A DNA stretch of 64,000 nucleotides, from positions 372,001-436,000 of the forward strand of contig NC_011365.1 in the NCBI RefSeq assembly GCF_000021325.1. The letters are read 5' to 3'. Source of the stretch: Gluconacetobacter diazotrophicus PA1 5. GTDB taxonomy: Bacteria; Pseudomonadota; Alphaproteobacteria; Acetobacterales; Acetobacteraceae. The notes beneath the pieces are model-generated. The model was not told where the DNA came from, did no database searches, and was given only the letters and a program-made list of their open reading frames with translations. Position numbers and translations under genes: made by a program. Below are positions 23,445 through 31,080 of the stretch, piece by piece; the first letter of the stretch is position 1; each line of letters begins with the position of its first letter.

Positions 23445-25214
23445 TCACTTGCGCCCGGCGGCGGCCGGGATCGCACCGACCTTGTCGACGGCGGATTTCA
23501 TGCGACGCTGGATCACCATCTGCTGCGCGACCGTCAGCAGGTTGTTCCAGCAATAATAGATCACCAGACCGGCGGGCTGCCGCGCCATGAAGAAGGTGAA
23601 CAGCACCGGCATCATCTGGAACATGCGCTGCTGCGCCGGGTCCGTCGGCGCCGGGTTCAGCTTCTGCTGCAGGAACATCGTGGCCCCGAACAGGATCGGC
23701 CACACGCCCAACTGCAGGTACGGCGACAGCACGTTCGGGTCCCACGGGATCAGCCCGAACAGGTTGAACAGGTTGGTCAGGTCCGGCGCGGACAGGTCGT
23801 GAATCCAGCCGAAGAAGGGCGCGTGGCGCATTTCGATGGTGATATACAAGTCCTTGTACAGGCTCCAGAACACCGGGATCTGCACCACCATCGGCAGGCA
23901 CCCGGCAGCCGGGTTCACGCCCTCGGCCTTGTACAGCGCCATCATGTTCTGGTTCAGCGCCATCTGGTCGCTCTTGTACCGCTCGCGCAGTTCCTGAACC
24001 TTGGGCTGCAATTGCCGCATCTTGGCCATCGAGCGGAACTGGCGCGTCGCCAGCGGGAAGAACAGCGCCTTGACCAGCAGGGTGAACGCCATCAGCGCCA
24101 GACCGAAATTGCCCAGCAGCGTGTTCAGCCAATCCAGCACGTAGAAGATCGGACGGGTCAGGAAGGCGAACCAGCCGAAATCGACGGCCTTCCAGAAATC
24201 GGGAATGTGCAGGCTGGACTGGTACTGTTCCAGCAGGTTCACTTCCTTGGCGCCCGCGAAGACGTGGCTGACGGTCGCGCCCGTGGTCCCCGGAGCAACC
24301 ACGGTGGCGGCCTGGGCGATGAAGCCGACCTGATAGACCCCTGCCCCGCCATTGGCCTGATAGCCATAGCTGCCGGTCACCGCCGTGCCCTGCTGCGGAA
24401 TGACGGCGGTCAGCCAGTATTTGTCGGTGATCCCGGCCCATCCGCCCTGTCCGCCCTTGGTCCAGGACAGGTTGCCCGGCGGCGTGGCGCCGGTGCGCAG
24501 GCTTTTGTACGAACTTTCGTCCAGCCGGCCGTCGATGACGGAAATCGGCCCCTCATGCACCAGGTAGCCGCCGGTTTCCGTCGGCGTATAGGCCCGGTCG
24601 ACGCGGGCATAGGGGTAGAGCGACACCGGCTGCGCGGAGCGGTTCACGATCCGCTGCTCGATTCCGAACATGTAATGGGCGTCGATCGACACCACGATCT
24701 GGAACGTGACGCCCGCGCCGTTGTCCCAGGACAGCGTGACCGGCCGGTCGGAAGTCAGCTTGGGCGCGTCCGCGCTCCATACCGTGGTGGCGTCGGGCAC
24801 GCGTACCTGGCCGCCGGGCAGGTTCATCCAGCCGATTTCGACGTAATTGGGCTGCTGGTCGTGGCCGGGTTCCAGGATGCGGACCTGCGGGCTGCCCTTG
24901 GCGACCGTCTCGTGATAGTCGCGCAGCACCATGTCATCCAGCCGCGCGCCCAGCAGGTCGATCGATCCGGCCACCTTGGGCGCGTCGATCGCAAGCCGCG
25001 TCTCGGCCTGCGGCGCGGGCGTGGATACGGGCTGGGAACTGGCACCCGCGACGGGGGCCGGCGCGCGAGCGGCGTCGGTGGGCGGTGTCTGGCGACTGGT
25101 CTGGGCGGCCTGCTGTGCGACCTCGTGATGGGCCTGCTTCGGCATGAAATATTCGAAGCCAACCAGGACCATGGCGGACAACAGCGTCGCCACGATAAAA
25201 CGCTTGGTATCCAT
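23445..25214 (-). CDS. yidC: Membrane protein insertase YidC
   Basis: Inserts and folds inner-membrane proteins, alone or with SecYEG. The 589-residue protein has an N-terminal membrane anchor (residues 6-21), a Pro/Ala-rich linker, a large periplasmic beta-supersandwich domain (about 70-340) and the conserved five-helix core (about 365-570) with FWKAVDFGWFAFLTRPIFYVLDWL as its entry and the hydrophilic groove segments. The C-terminus is Ala/Gly/Lys-rich. It belongs to the rpmH-rnpA-yidD-yidC block read on the minus strand. Confidence 0.96.
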   Translation of the reverse strand: MDTKRFIVATLLSAMVLVGFEYFMPKQAHHEVAQQAAQTSRQTPPTDAARAPAPVAGASSQPVSTPAPQAETRLAIDAPKVAGSIDLLGARLDDMVLRDYHETVAKGSPQVRILEPGHDQQPNYVEIGWMNLPGGQVRVPDATTVWSADAPKLTSDRPVTLSWDNGAGVTFQIVVSIDAHYMFGIEQRIVNRSAQPVSLYPYARVDRAYTPTETGGYLVHEGPISVIDGRLDESSYKSLRTGATPPGNLSWTKGGQGGWAGITDKYWLTAVIPQQGTAVTGSYGYQANGGAGVYQVGFIAQAATVVAPGTTGATVSHVFAGAKEVNLLEQYQSSLHIPDFWKAVDFGWFAFLTRPIFYVLDWLNTLLGNFGLALMAFTLLVKALFFPLATRQFRSMAKMRQLQPKVQELRERYKSDQMALNQNMMALYKAEGVNPAAGCLPMVVQIPVFWSLYKDLYITIEMRHAPFFGWIHDLSAPDLTNLFNLFGLIPWDPNVLSPYLQLGVWPILFGATMFLQQKLNPAPTDPAQQRMFQMMPVLFTFFMARQPAGLVIYYCWNNLLTVAQQMVIQRRMKSAVDKVGAIPAAAGRK

Positions 25215-25235
25215 CAGCGACCAGCCAGACTCTCG

Positions 25236-25499
25236 TTATCTATGGGAAGAACAGCAGGAACGGCGCGCGCGCTCCCGCGAAGGCACGGGATCGTATCCGC
25301 CGATATTCCACGGATTGCAACGCAAGATCCGCCATGCGGCCAGAATCGCGCCGCGAAACGGACCGTGACGGCGCACCGCTTCCACCGCGTAATTGCTGCA
25401 GGAGGGCACGAATCGGCAATTCGGTCCCAGGACGGGGCTCAAGACCCATTGATAGACGCGAATCGCGCCGATCAAGAGCCAAGCCAGAACTGCACTCAC
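25236..25499 (-). CDS. yidD: Membrane protein insertion efficiency factor YidD
   Basis: Small inner-face membrane protein that aids YidC-dependent insertion. The 87 residues contain the family signature: [26 protein letters not shown] with the paired Cys, then [20 protein letters not shown] and GGYDPVP. It starts with GTG at 25499, sharing GTGA with the rnpA stop. Confidence 0.93.
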   Translation of the reverse strand: MSAVLAWLLIGAIRVYQWVLSPVLGPNCRFVPSCSNYAVEAVRRHGPFRGAILAAWRILRCNPWNIGGYDPVPSRERARRSCCSSHR

Positions 25500-25846
25500 T
25501 CCGCTCCCCGCACGCCCGCCTTGCGCAGGGTACGGCGCAGGTCGCCCACCAGGGCGGCGAAGGTGCGTCCGCGCGTTCCGTCGCGCCCGATCAGGACCAG
25601 ATCGACCCCGTTCAGCGGCTCCTCGCGTTCCACGACGCGCACCGCTTCACGCAGGCGGCGGCGCGTCCGGTTGCGGACGACGGCGTTTCCGACCTTCTTT
25701 GTCACGGTAAAGCCGATCCTGGCCGGATCGGAGTCGTCCCGCCCCAGGGCCTGCAGCACAAGGCCAGGCGACGGCACTTTCCGCCCCCTGGATGCGACCT
25801 TCAGGAACTCTGCGCGTTTCTTGAGACGATGGGCGCGGTCGGCCAC
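25496..25846 (-). CDS. rnpA: Ribonuclease P protein component
   Basis: Protein cofactor of the tRNA 5'-processing ribozyme. The 116-residue basic protein has the RNR signature in [28 protein letters not shown]. It starts 64 bases after rpmH and overlaps yidD, which is the conserved rpmH-rnpA-yidD arrangement. Confidence 0.94.
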   Translation of the reverse strand: MADRAHRLKKRAEFLKVASRGRKVPSPGLVLQALGRDDSDPARIGFTVTKKVGNAVVRNRTRRRLREAVRVVEREEPLNGVDLVLIGRDGTRGRTFAALVGDLRRTLRKAGVRGAE

Positions 25847-25910
25847 TATCAGCAGCCCCCTGGAAACTCGGCGCCCCGGGACTGGCCCGGGGACACGACA
25901 GGCCTGATGA

Positions 25911-26045
25911 TCAGGCGGAAAGGCGCTTGCGGCCCTTGGCGCGGCGGTTCGCGATCACCTTGCGGCCGCCGACGGTTTCCATACGGGCGCGAAAGCCGTG
26001 ACGGCGCTTGCGGACCAGCTTGGACGGTTGATACGTGCGCTTCAC
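25911..26045 (-). CDS. rpmH: 50S ribosomal protein L34
   Basis: A 44-residue basic protein: GTG-initiated [19 protein letters not shown], then [23 protein letters not shown], the exact family pattern and length. The start is GTG at 26045 with GGGGAG eight bases upstream. It heads the rpmH-rnpA-yidD-yidC-engB-argB run; its promoter must lie in the 88-base divergent gap to the next gene. Confidence 0.95.
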   Translation of the reverse strand: MKRTYQPSKLVRKRRHGFRARMETVGGRKVIANRRAKGRKRLSA

Positions 26046-26133
26046 GACGGCACTCCCCAATTGACAACGCTAATTTCGTCGCGGCTTATACGTCCCGTTG
26101 CCCGGCACGTCAACGTGCAAGAGAAGAAGAGCC

Positions 26134-26340
26134 ATGACAGGCCCCGAATCGGACGAAAAGACCCGCCGGGTCGCCGCGACCCTGCATGACGTGCGCGGCC
26201 TGCTGTCGCCCGCGATGCTGTCGGCCGACGGGCTGACCCTGCATGCCGACCCGCAGGTCCGCGCCGCCGCCGAACAGATCATCCAGTCCATCGAGCAGGC
26301 CGTAAGCCGGCTGAAGGCGCTTGGACAGCCCAAAAAATGA
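26134..26340 (+). CDS. Small conserved-looking hypothetical protein
   Basis: A 68-residue, mostly helical, soluble protein starting MTGPESDEKTRRVAATLHDV, with AAEQIIQSIEQAVSRL as a second amphipathic helix. The ATG at 26134 has an AGAAGAAGAG purine run before it; an in-frame ATG 12 codons earlier lacks one. The LHDVRGLLSPAML segment loosely recalls the His box of histidine kinases, but there is no ATPase domain. It is divergent from rpmH and convergent with gloA. Function unknown. Confidence 0.6.
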   Translation: MTGPESDEKTRRVAATLHDVRGLLSPAMLSADGLTLHADPQVRAAAEQIIQSIEQAVSRLKALGQPKK

Positions 26341-26348
26341 CCGGGCGC

Positions 26349-26738
26349 CTACGGGCGCTGGATCAATTCGATCTTGTACCCGTCCGGGTCTTCCACGAAG
26401 GCGATGATCGTGGTGCCGAATTTCACGGGCCCGGCCTCGCGCGTCACCTTGCCGCCGCCCGCGCGCACGGCCTCGGCCACCGCCGCCACGTCGGGCACGC
26501 CTACGGCGAAATGACCGAATCCGGTCCCGACCTCGTACCCGTCATCCTGGCCCCAGTTATAGGTCAGTTCGATTTCCGCCTGGCCGGCCGCGTTGTCGGC
26601 ATAGCCGATGAAGACAAGGGTGTATTTGCCTTCGGGCACCTCGCGCCGGCGCAATTCGTGCATGCCCAGCAATTTATAGAAGGCAATGCTGGCGTCGAGA
26701 TTGCGGACGCGAACCATCGTGTGCAGATACGATCCCAT
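26349..26738 (-). CDS. gloA: Lactoylglutathione lyase (glyoxalase I)
   Basis: Converts the methylglyoxal-glutathione hemithioacetal to S-lactoylglutathione. The 129-residue VOC protein has the four metal ligands expected for the Ni-type enzyme: His near residue 6 (LHTMVRV), Glu in IELTYNWG, His in GFGHFAVGV and Glu in YKIELIQ. It follows lpxI by 9 bases at the end of the lpx run, the place where lpxB sits in some genomes. Confidence 0.93.
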   Translation of the reverse strand: MGSYLHTMVRVRNLDASIAFYKLLGMHELRRREVPEGKYTLVFIGYADNAAGQAEIELTYNWGQDDGYEVGTGFGHFAVGVPDVAAVAEAVRAGGGKVTREAGPVKFGTTIIAFVEDPDGYKIELIQRP

Positions 26739-26747
26739 CTTTCTCTC

Positions 26748-27596
26748 CTATTCGATCCCGGCCAGGAACAGGCCGGCTTCATTCGCGGCCGCGACGCAGC
26801 CGTCCGGATCGGTCAACAGGGTGGCACCGGCCTGGAAGGCGATGCCGCGCAGCCCGGCCTGGGCCGCGCGCCGCACGGTATCCGGCCCGATGGTCGGAAG
26901 ATCCGCCCGGCGATCCTGCCCGGGTTTGAGCATCTTGACCAGAACCCCGCCCGGGCGTCCCGGTTGCCGGCATTCCCCCGCACGCAGTAGCATCCGGTCG
27001 GTGCCTTCCATCGCCTCGACCGCCAGGACCAGCCCGTCCTGCACCACGCAGCCCTGGCCGATATCCAGCCGCCCGATGGCATCGACGACCGCACGGCCGC
27101 GCCCGATATCGGCCTGCGCCTGGGCATCGGGCTGGACGCGCCCCAGCACCCCGCGCCGTCCGACCGAACCGGAGAGGAATTCATGGGCACCGTGAATGGT
27201 GAATCCTTCCTCGGCCAACACGCGGACGATCGCCGCCAGCAGGCCGTCATCGCCCGAAAACAGCGCGCGCCCGATGCGCGCCATGATCCGGGCCCCCGTC
27301 GCATCGGGACGCAGGTCGGAAAACGAAGGCCGGCGCACCGGTCCGATCAGGACAAGGTCCCGGCATTGTTCCGCGCGCAGGCAGGACAGGATTTCGCCCG
27401 CCGCCGCCAGACGGATATAGCGGTGCGGCCAGGGCTCGATGATGGCGGGTTCGGCGAAATCCTGGAAACCGACGATGAACACGCGCAGGCCCATGGCCAC
27501 GGCCGCCCGGGCGACCTGTCCCGGCAGCGGCCCGCCGCCGGCCAGGATTCCCACGCACTCGCCCGACAGCGCCGGCCCGTTCTTCCGACCGGACAC
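26748..27596 (-). CDS. lpxI: UDP-2,3-diacylglucosamine pyrophosphatase LpxI
   Basis: Cleaves UDP-2,3-diacylglucosamine to lipid X plus UMP in lipid A synthesis. LpxI is the alphaproteobacterial replacement for LpxH. The 282-residue protein begins with VGILAGGGPLPGQVARAA (about residues 15-32) and has the family's DxxxLPTIGPDTV segment near 235. Its ATG abuts the lpxA stop at 27597, consistent with the common lpxA-lpxI-lpxB order, except that lpxB is absent here. Confidence 0.9.
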   Translation of the reverse strand: MSGRKNGPALSGECVGILAGGGPLPGQVARAAVAMGLRVFIVGFQDFAEPAIIEPWPHRYIRLAAAGEILSCLRAEQCRDLVLIGPVRRPSFSDLRPDATGARIMARIGRALFSGDDGLLAAIVRVLAEEGFTIHGAHEFLSGSVGRRGVLGRVQPDAQAQADIGRGRAVVDAIGRLDIGQGCVVQDGLVLAVEAMEGTDRMLLRAGECRQPGRPGGVLVKMLKPGQDRRADLPTIGPDTVRRAAQAGLRGIAFQAGATLLTDPDGCVAAANEAGLFLAGIE

Positions 27597-28472
27597 TCAG
27601 ACGCCGTCTGATTCGATCGAGGCCGCTCCCCCGCCGGCTACCCGCACCAGGCCGCGATGGCTGGGGGCCTCGATGAAGGCCAGGATCTCGGCCACCTTCG
27701 GGTCGCTGCCGTAATCCGCCCGCACGCTTGCGAGGCGACGGCTGAAGGCCGTCGATTCCTCGTCCATCGCCCGGGGGTAGAGGGCGCGGAACGCACGGCG
27801 CAGAAGATGCAGTTCATCCGGCTGCACGCCGTTGCGCTTCAGCCAGATCCAGTGCAGCCCCACCAACCGCGCGCGGTTGCCCAGCACGCTGCCATAGGGA
27901 ATGACGTCGGCTTCCACTCCGCAGACGCCGCCGACCAGGGCCGCCCGTCCGATACGGACGAACTGGTGCAGCGCCGCCGCACCCATGATCCGCGCATGAT
28001 CGCCGATCGTCACATGGCCGCCCATGACCACATTGTTCACGATGATGACCCCGTTCCCCAGGGTGCAGTCGTGCGCCACATGGGAATTGGCCATGATCAG
28101 GCAGTCGTCACCGACCCGGGTGACCCCGCTGCCCGTCGCGGTGCCACGGTGGATCGTGACGTTTTCGCGGATGACCGTGCGCGCACCGATGGTGCAGCGC
28201 GTGGGTTCGCCACGATATTTCAGGTCCTGCGGCGCCATTCCGATGGTGGTGAACGGAAAGCAGACGACCCCGGGACCGATGTGGGTATGACCGTCGATGA
28301 TCACGTTGGCGATCAGATGGACCCCGTCCTCGATCGTCACGTCGGGACCGATGGAACACCACGGGCCGATCCGAACCCCATGACCGATCCGCGCCCCGCT
28401 CGCCACGATCGAGGAAGGATGAATCTCGGCGGCCCTGGTTTCGGCGTCCAATCCTGCCAAATCGGTCAACAT
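27597..28472 (-). CDS. lpxA: UDP-N-acetylglucosamine acyltransferase
   Basis: First step of lipid A synthesis, adding a 3-hydroxyacyl chain from ACP to UDP-GlcNAc. The protein of about 291 residues is a left-handed beta-helix of hexapeptide repeats (IHPSSIVASGARIGHGVRIGPW and on), with the catalytic His expected near residue 120-125 (NSHVAHDC) and a helical C-terminal domain. The start MLTDLAGLDAE at 28472 has GGGAGAG just upstream; an ATG six codons earlier (28490) is possible. Slightly longer than E. coli LpxA (262). Confidence 0.94.
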   Translation of the reverse strand: MLTDLAGLDAETRAAEIHPSSIVASGARIGHGVRIGPWCSIGPDVTIEDGVHLIANVIIDGHTHIGPGVVCFPFTTIGMAPQDLKYRGEPTRCTIGARTVIRENVTIHRGTATGSGVTRVGDDCLIMANSHVAHDCTLGNGVIIVNNVVMGGHVTIGDHARIMGAAALHQFVRIGRAALVGGVCGVEADVIPYGSVLGNRARLVGLHWIWLKRNGVQPDELHLLRRAFRALYPRAMDEESTAFSRRLASVRADYGSDPKVAEILAFIEAPSHRGLVRVAGGGAASIESDGV

Positions 28473-28513
28473 TCTCTCTCCCAGCAGCATCCGATCCCCA
28501 ACGGGGCAGGATG

Positions 28514-28999
28514 CTAGCCCATGATCATCGCGCTGAACGTGGCTTCGGCCACCGACACGCCGTCAACGCGCGCGATACCCTTGAATTTCCATACGTTGGC
28601 GCGGCTGCGTTCCTTTTCGACATGGATACGCAACTGGTCGCCCGGTCCGACCGGCCGGCGGAACTTCGCCCCGTCGATCGTCATGAAATAGACCAGCTTG
28701 CCCTCGAACGCCGGGCCAAGGGTCAGCACCACCAGGGTTGCGGCCGTCTGCGCCATCGCCTCGATGATCAGGACGCCCGGCATGACGGGGCGGGCCGGAA
28801 AATGCCCCTGGAAATGCGGTTCGCTGGCGGTCACGTTCTTGATGCCGACCGCCGAGGACCCCAGCACGATATCGACCATCCGGTCGATCAGCAGGAACGG
28901 ATAGCGATGGGGTATCGCTTCCATGATCCGCATCACGTCGATCGCTTCGATGCAGGTCGGGCTATCGCCCGCCGGGGGAACCTCTACTTCTTTATCCAC
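28514..28999 (-). CDS. fabZ: 3-hydroxyacyl-ACP dehydratase FabZ
   Basis: Dehydrates 3-hydroxyacyl-ACP in fatty-acid elongation and competes with LpxA/LpxD for the substrate. The 161-residue hot-dog protein has [13 protein letters not shown] (about residues 31-43, catalytic His) and [14 protein letters not shown] (about 86-99, catalytic Glu). It lies between lpxD and lpxA as in most Gram-negatives. Confidence 0.95.
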   Translation of the reverse strand: MDKEVEVPPAGDSPTCIEAIDVMRIMEAIPHRYPFLLIDRMVDIVLGSSAVGIKNVTASEPHFQGHFPARPVMPGVLIIEAMAQTAATLVVLTLGPAFEGKLVYFMTIDGAKFRRPVGPGDQLRIHVEKERSRANVWKFKGIARVDGVSVAEATFSAMIMG

Positions 29000-29103
29000 G
29001 TCGTCCGACCATCTTGCTCGGGATAGCGGGACACGTCATCCTTGCGACCGTCGCCCGCCTGTCCCGGTTGAATTCCGGGGGCCTTGTTCGGAGGCCAGCA
29101 GCC

Positions 29104-30174
29104 TCAGGTCTCGCCCCCTCCATTTTGCGTCGCCTTTTTGGCCAGGCGCCGCAACACGGCCACGTTCCGGAAAAATTCCCGAAACGGCATCGCAGGGCTA
29201 CCGATAACATCGGCCCCTGCTTCCACATCCGACATCACGCCGCATTGCGCACCGATACGGGCCTTGGTGCCAACACGAATATGACCGATCAGACCGGCCT
29301 GGGCGGCGATGGTGACAAAATCGCCCAGTTCCGTCGAACCTGAAATACCGGCCTGGGAAACGACGATACAACACCGCCCGAGGCGGGCATTATGGCCAAT
29401 CTGCACCAGGTTGTCGAGGCGTGAGCCCGCGCCGATGACGGTGTCCTGGGACGAACCGCGATCGATGGTCGAATTCGCTCCGACCTCCACCCCGTCTTCC
29501 AGCACCACGCGGCCCAACTGCGGCACGGTCTCGAACCCGTCGGGCCCTACCGCGAAGCCGAACCCTTCCTGGCCGATCCGCGCGCCGGACAGCAGCGTGA
29601 CCCGGTCGCCCAGCAGCGCATGCGACACGCTGGCGTGGCTGCCGATCCGGCAATGCGCGCCGATCCGCACCCCGTCTCCGATCAGCGCATAGGCGTCGAT
29701 CCGGCTGCCCGCCCCCACCTGCGCGCCCGCGCCGATGGTCACGAATGGACCGATCTGCGCCGACGGATCGATGTCGGCGCCGGCGCCGACGATGGCGGTG
29801 GGATGGATACCCGGGATCGCGGCCGGGACCGGGTGGAACAGGCCAGCCACGCGCGCCCACGCCAGATAGGGCGTCGAACACACCAGCCCCACCGTACCCT
29901 TGGGCAGACGGTCGACGAAGGCGGGGGCAAGGATCACCACGCCCGCCCGCGTCTGTTCCAGCAGCGGCGCATAGCGCCGGTTGTCGAGGAAGCTGACCTC
30001 TTGCGGGCCGGCCGACTGCAGCGGCGCGATCCCGACATAGCGGGGGGCGTCGTCTGCCTCATCCCCGCCTTCGACCCTGGCCCCGGCGCATTCCGCCAGT
30101 GCCCGGAGCGAGAACGGGCCGTTCCGCTCGAAGAACCGCCGGTCCCCCGGCAGGGCCGCGTCCTGCCTTTCCAT
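29104..30174 (-). CDS. lpxD: UDP-3-O-(3-hydroxyacyl)glucosamine N-acyltransferase
   Basis: Third step of lipid A synthesis. The 356-residue protein has the N-terminal uridine-binding domain (to about residue 115), a long left-handed beta-helix with the catalytic His expected in VQIGHNARLG, and a C-terminal helix. It belongs to the bamA-ompH-lpxD-fabZ-lpxA-lpxI series on the minus strand and starts 14 bases after the ompH stop. Confidence 0.95.
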   Translation of the reverse strand: MERQDAALPGDRRFFERNGPFSLRALAECAGARVEGGDEADDAPRYVGIAPLQSAGPQEVSFLDNRRYAPLLEQTRAGVVILAPAFVDRLPKGTVGLVCSTPYLAWARVAGLFHPVPAAIPGIHPTAIVGAGADIDPSAQIGPFVTIGAGAQVGAGSRIDAYALIGDGVRIGAHCRIGSHASVSHALLGDRVTLLSGARIGQEGFGFAVGPDGFETVPQLGRVVLEDGVEVGANSTIDRGSSQDTVIGAGSRLDNLVQIGHNARLGRCCIVVSQAGISGSTELGDFVTIAAQAGLIGHIRVGTKARIGAQCGVMSDVEAGADVIGSPAMPFREFFRNVAVLRRLAKKATQNGGGET

Positions 30175-30188
30175 TGCGCTGGCGCCCG

Positions 30189-31073
30189 TCAGTGCCGGGC
30201 CGTCGCCGCGACCGGCGCGGGTGTCGGGGCAGGCGCCGCCTGCCGGCCGGCATCGGCCGTCGTCGGCATCGTGCCGGACTTCGCCAGTTCCTCGGGATCG
30301 ACATTCGCCGCCGGGATGAACACGGTCGGCAGGACCTTGTTCAACTGGTCGGCAACCTGCTGCGTGATGTCCAGTCCGTCCTGGCTGAGCGCGACCTGCT
30401 CGCGATGCAGCACAAGGTTCATGCCGCGGCTTCCGGCGACCTGGCGAAGGATCTGGACCAGTTCGCGCTCGATCTGGTTCAGCGAGACCTGCGCCGCTTC
30501 CTGGATGATCCGGTTGCGGTTGCGGAAATCGCGCTGGGCGGCGATCACGCGTTCCTGCAGGCGACGCTCACGCAACTGGATCTGGTCCGACGCCATGTTC
30601 TTGGCCTGGGCCTGCAGCTTCTGCTGCTCGTCGCGCCAGCCGCCCTGTTCCTTCTGCGCGTCGCGGGCCAGCTCGTCGCGCCGGGCGCCCAGGACGCGCT
30701 CGGCCTGCTGCGCGGCACTGGACAGGCGCATCACGTCGGGCACGCTGATGACGCCGATGACCGGCACCGGCGGGGCCACGCCGCGCGGAATGTCCGGCGA
30801 GGCGGGAACCGGCGGCATCGGCAGGACCGGCGGCGTCTGGGACTGGGCGTCGTCACTGTCGGCGGGGGCGGCGGGCAGCGGCACCGGAGCGGTACGCGCG
30901 GGCCCGCGCGGGGCGGCCGTTCCGGCGGCAGGTTGCGCGGACTTGGGCACGAACCAGCCGGCATTTCCACCGGATGCCGCTGCCCCCTGGGCCAGGGCTG
31001 CGGTGGACGGCAGGCCGGCGCAGGACATCACGACGGCCGCGACCAGGGCGGATACGCCACGAGAACGAAGCAT
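30189..31073 (-). CDS. OmpH/Skp family periplasmic chaperone, with Pro-rich insert
   Basis: Skp-type chaperones carry unfolded outer-membrane proteins to BamA. The protein is 294 residues against about 160 for E. coli Skp. A signal peptide ends near residue 29 (ALAQ). A Pro/Ala-rich stretch of about 70 residues follows, then the OmpH core (VIGVISVPDVMRLSSAAQQAERVLG) and the long coiled-coil region (LARDAQKEQ to RELVQILRQV). I choose MLRSRGVSALVAAVV at 31073 since it gives a proper signal. It lies seven bases after bamA. Confidence 0.85.
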   Translation of the reverse strand: MLRSRGVSALVAAVVMSCAGLPSTAALAQGAAASGGNAGWFVPKSAQPAAGTAAPRGPARTAPVPLPAAPADSDDAQSQTPPVLPMPPVPASPDIPRGVAPPVPVIGVISVPDVMRLSSAAQQAERVLGARRDELARDAQKEQGGWRDEQQKLQAQAKNMASDQIQLRERRLQERVIAAQRDFRNRNRIIQEAAQVSLNQIERELVQILRQVAGSRGMNLVLHREQVALSQDGLDITQQVADQLNKVLPTVFIPAANVDPEELAKSGTMPTTADAGRQAAPAPTPAPVAATARH

Positions 31074-31080
31074 TGTCACC

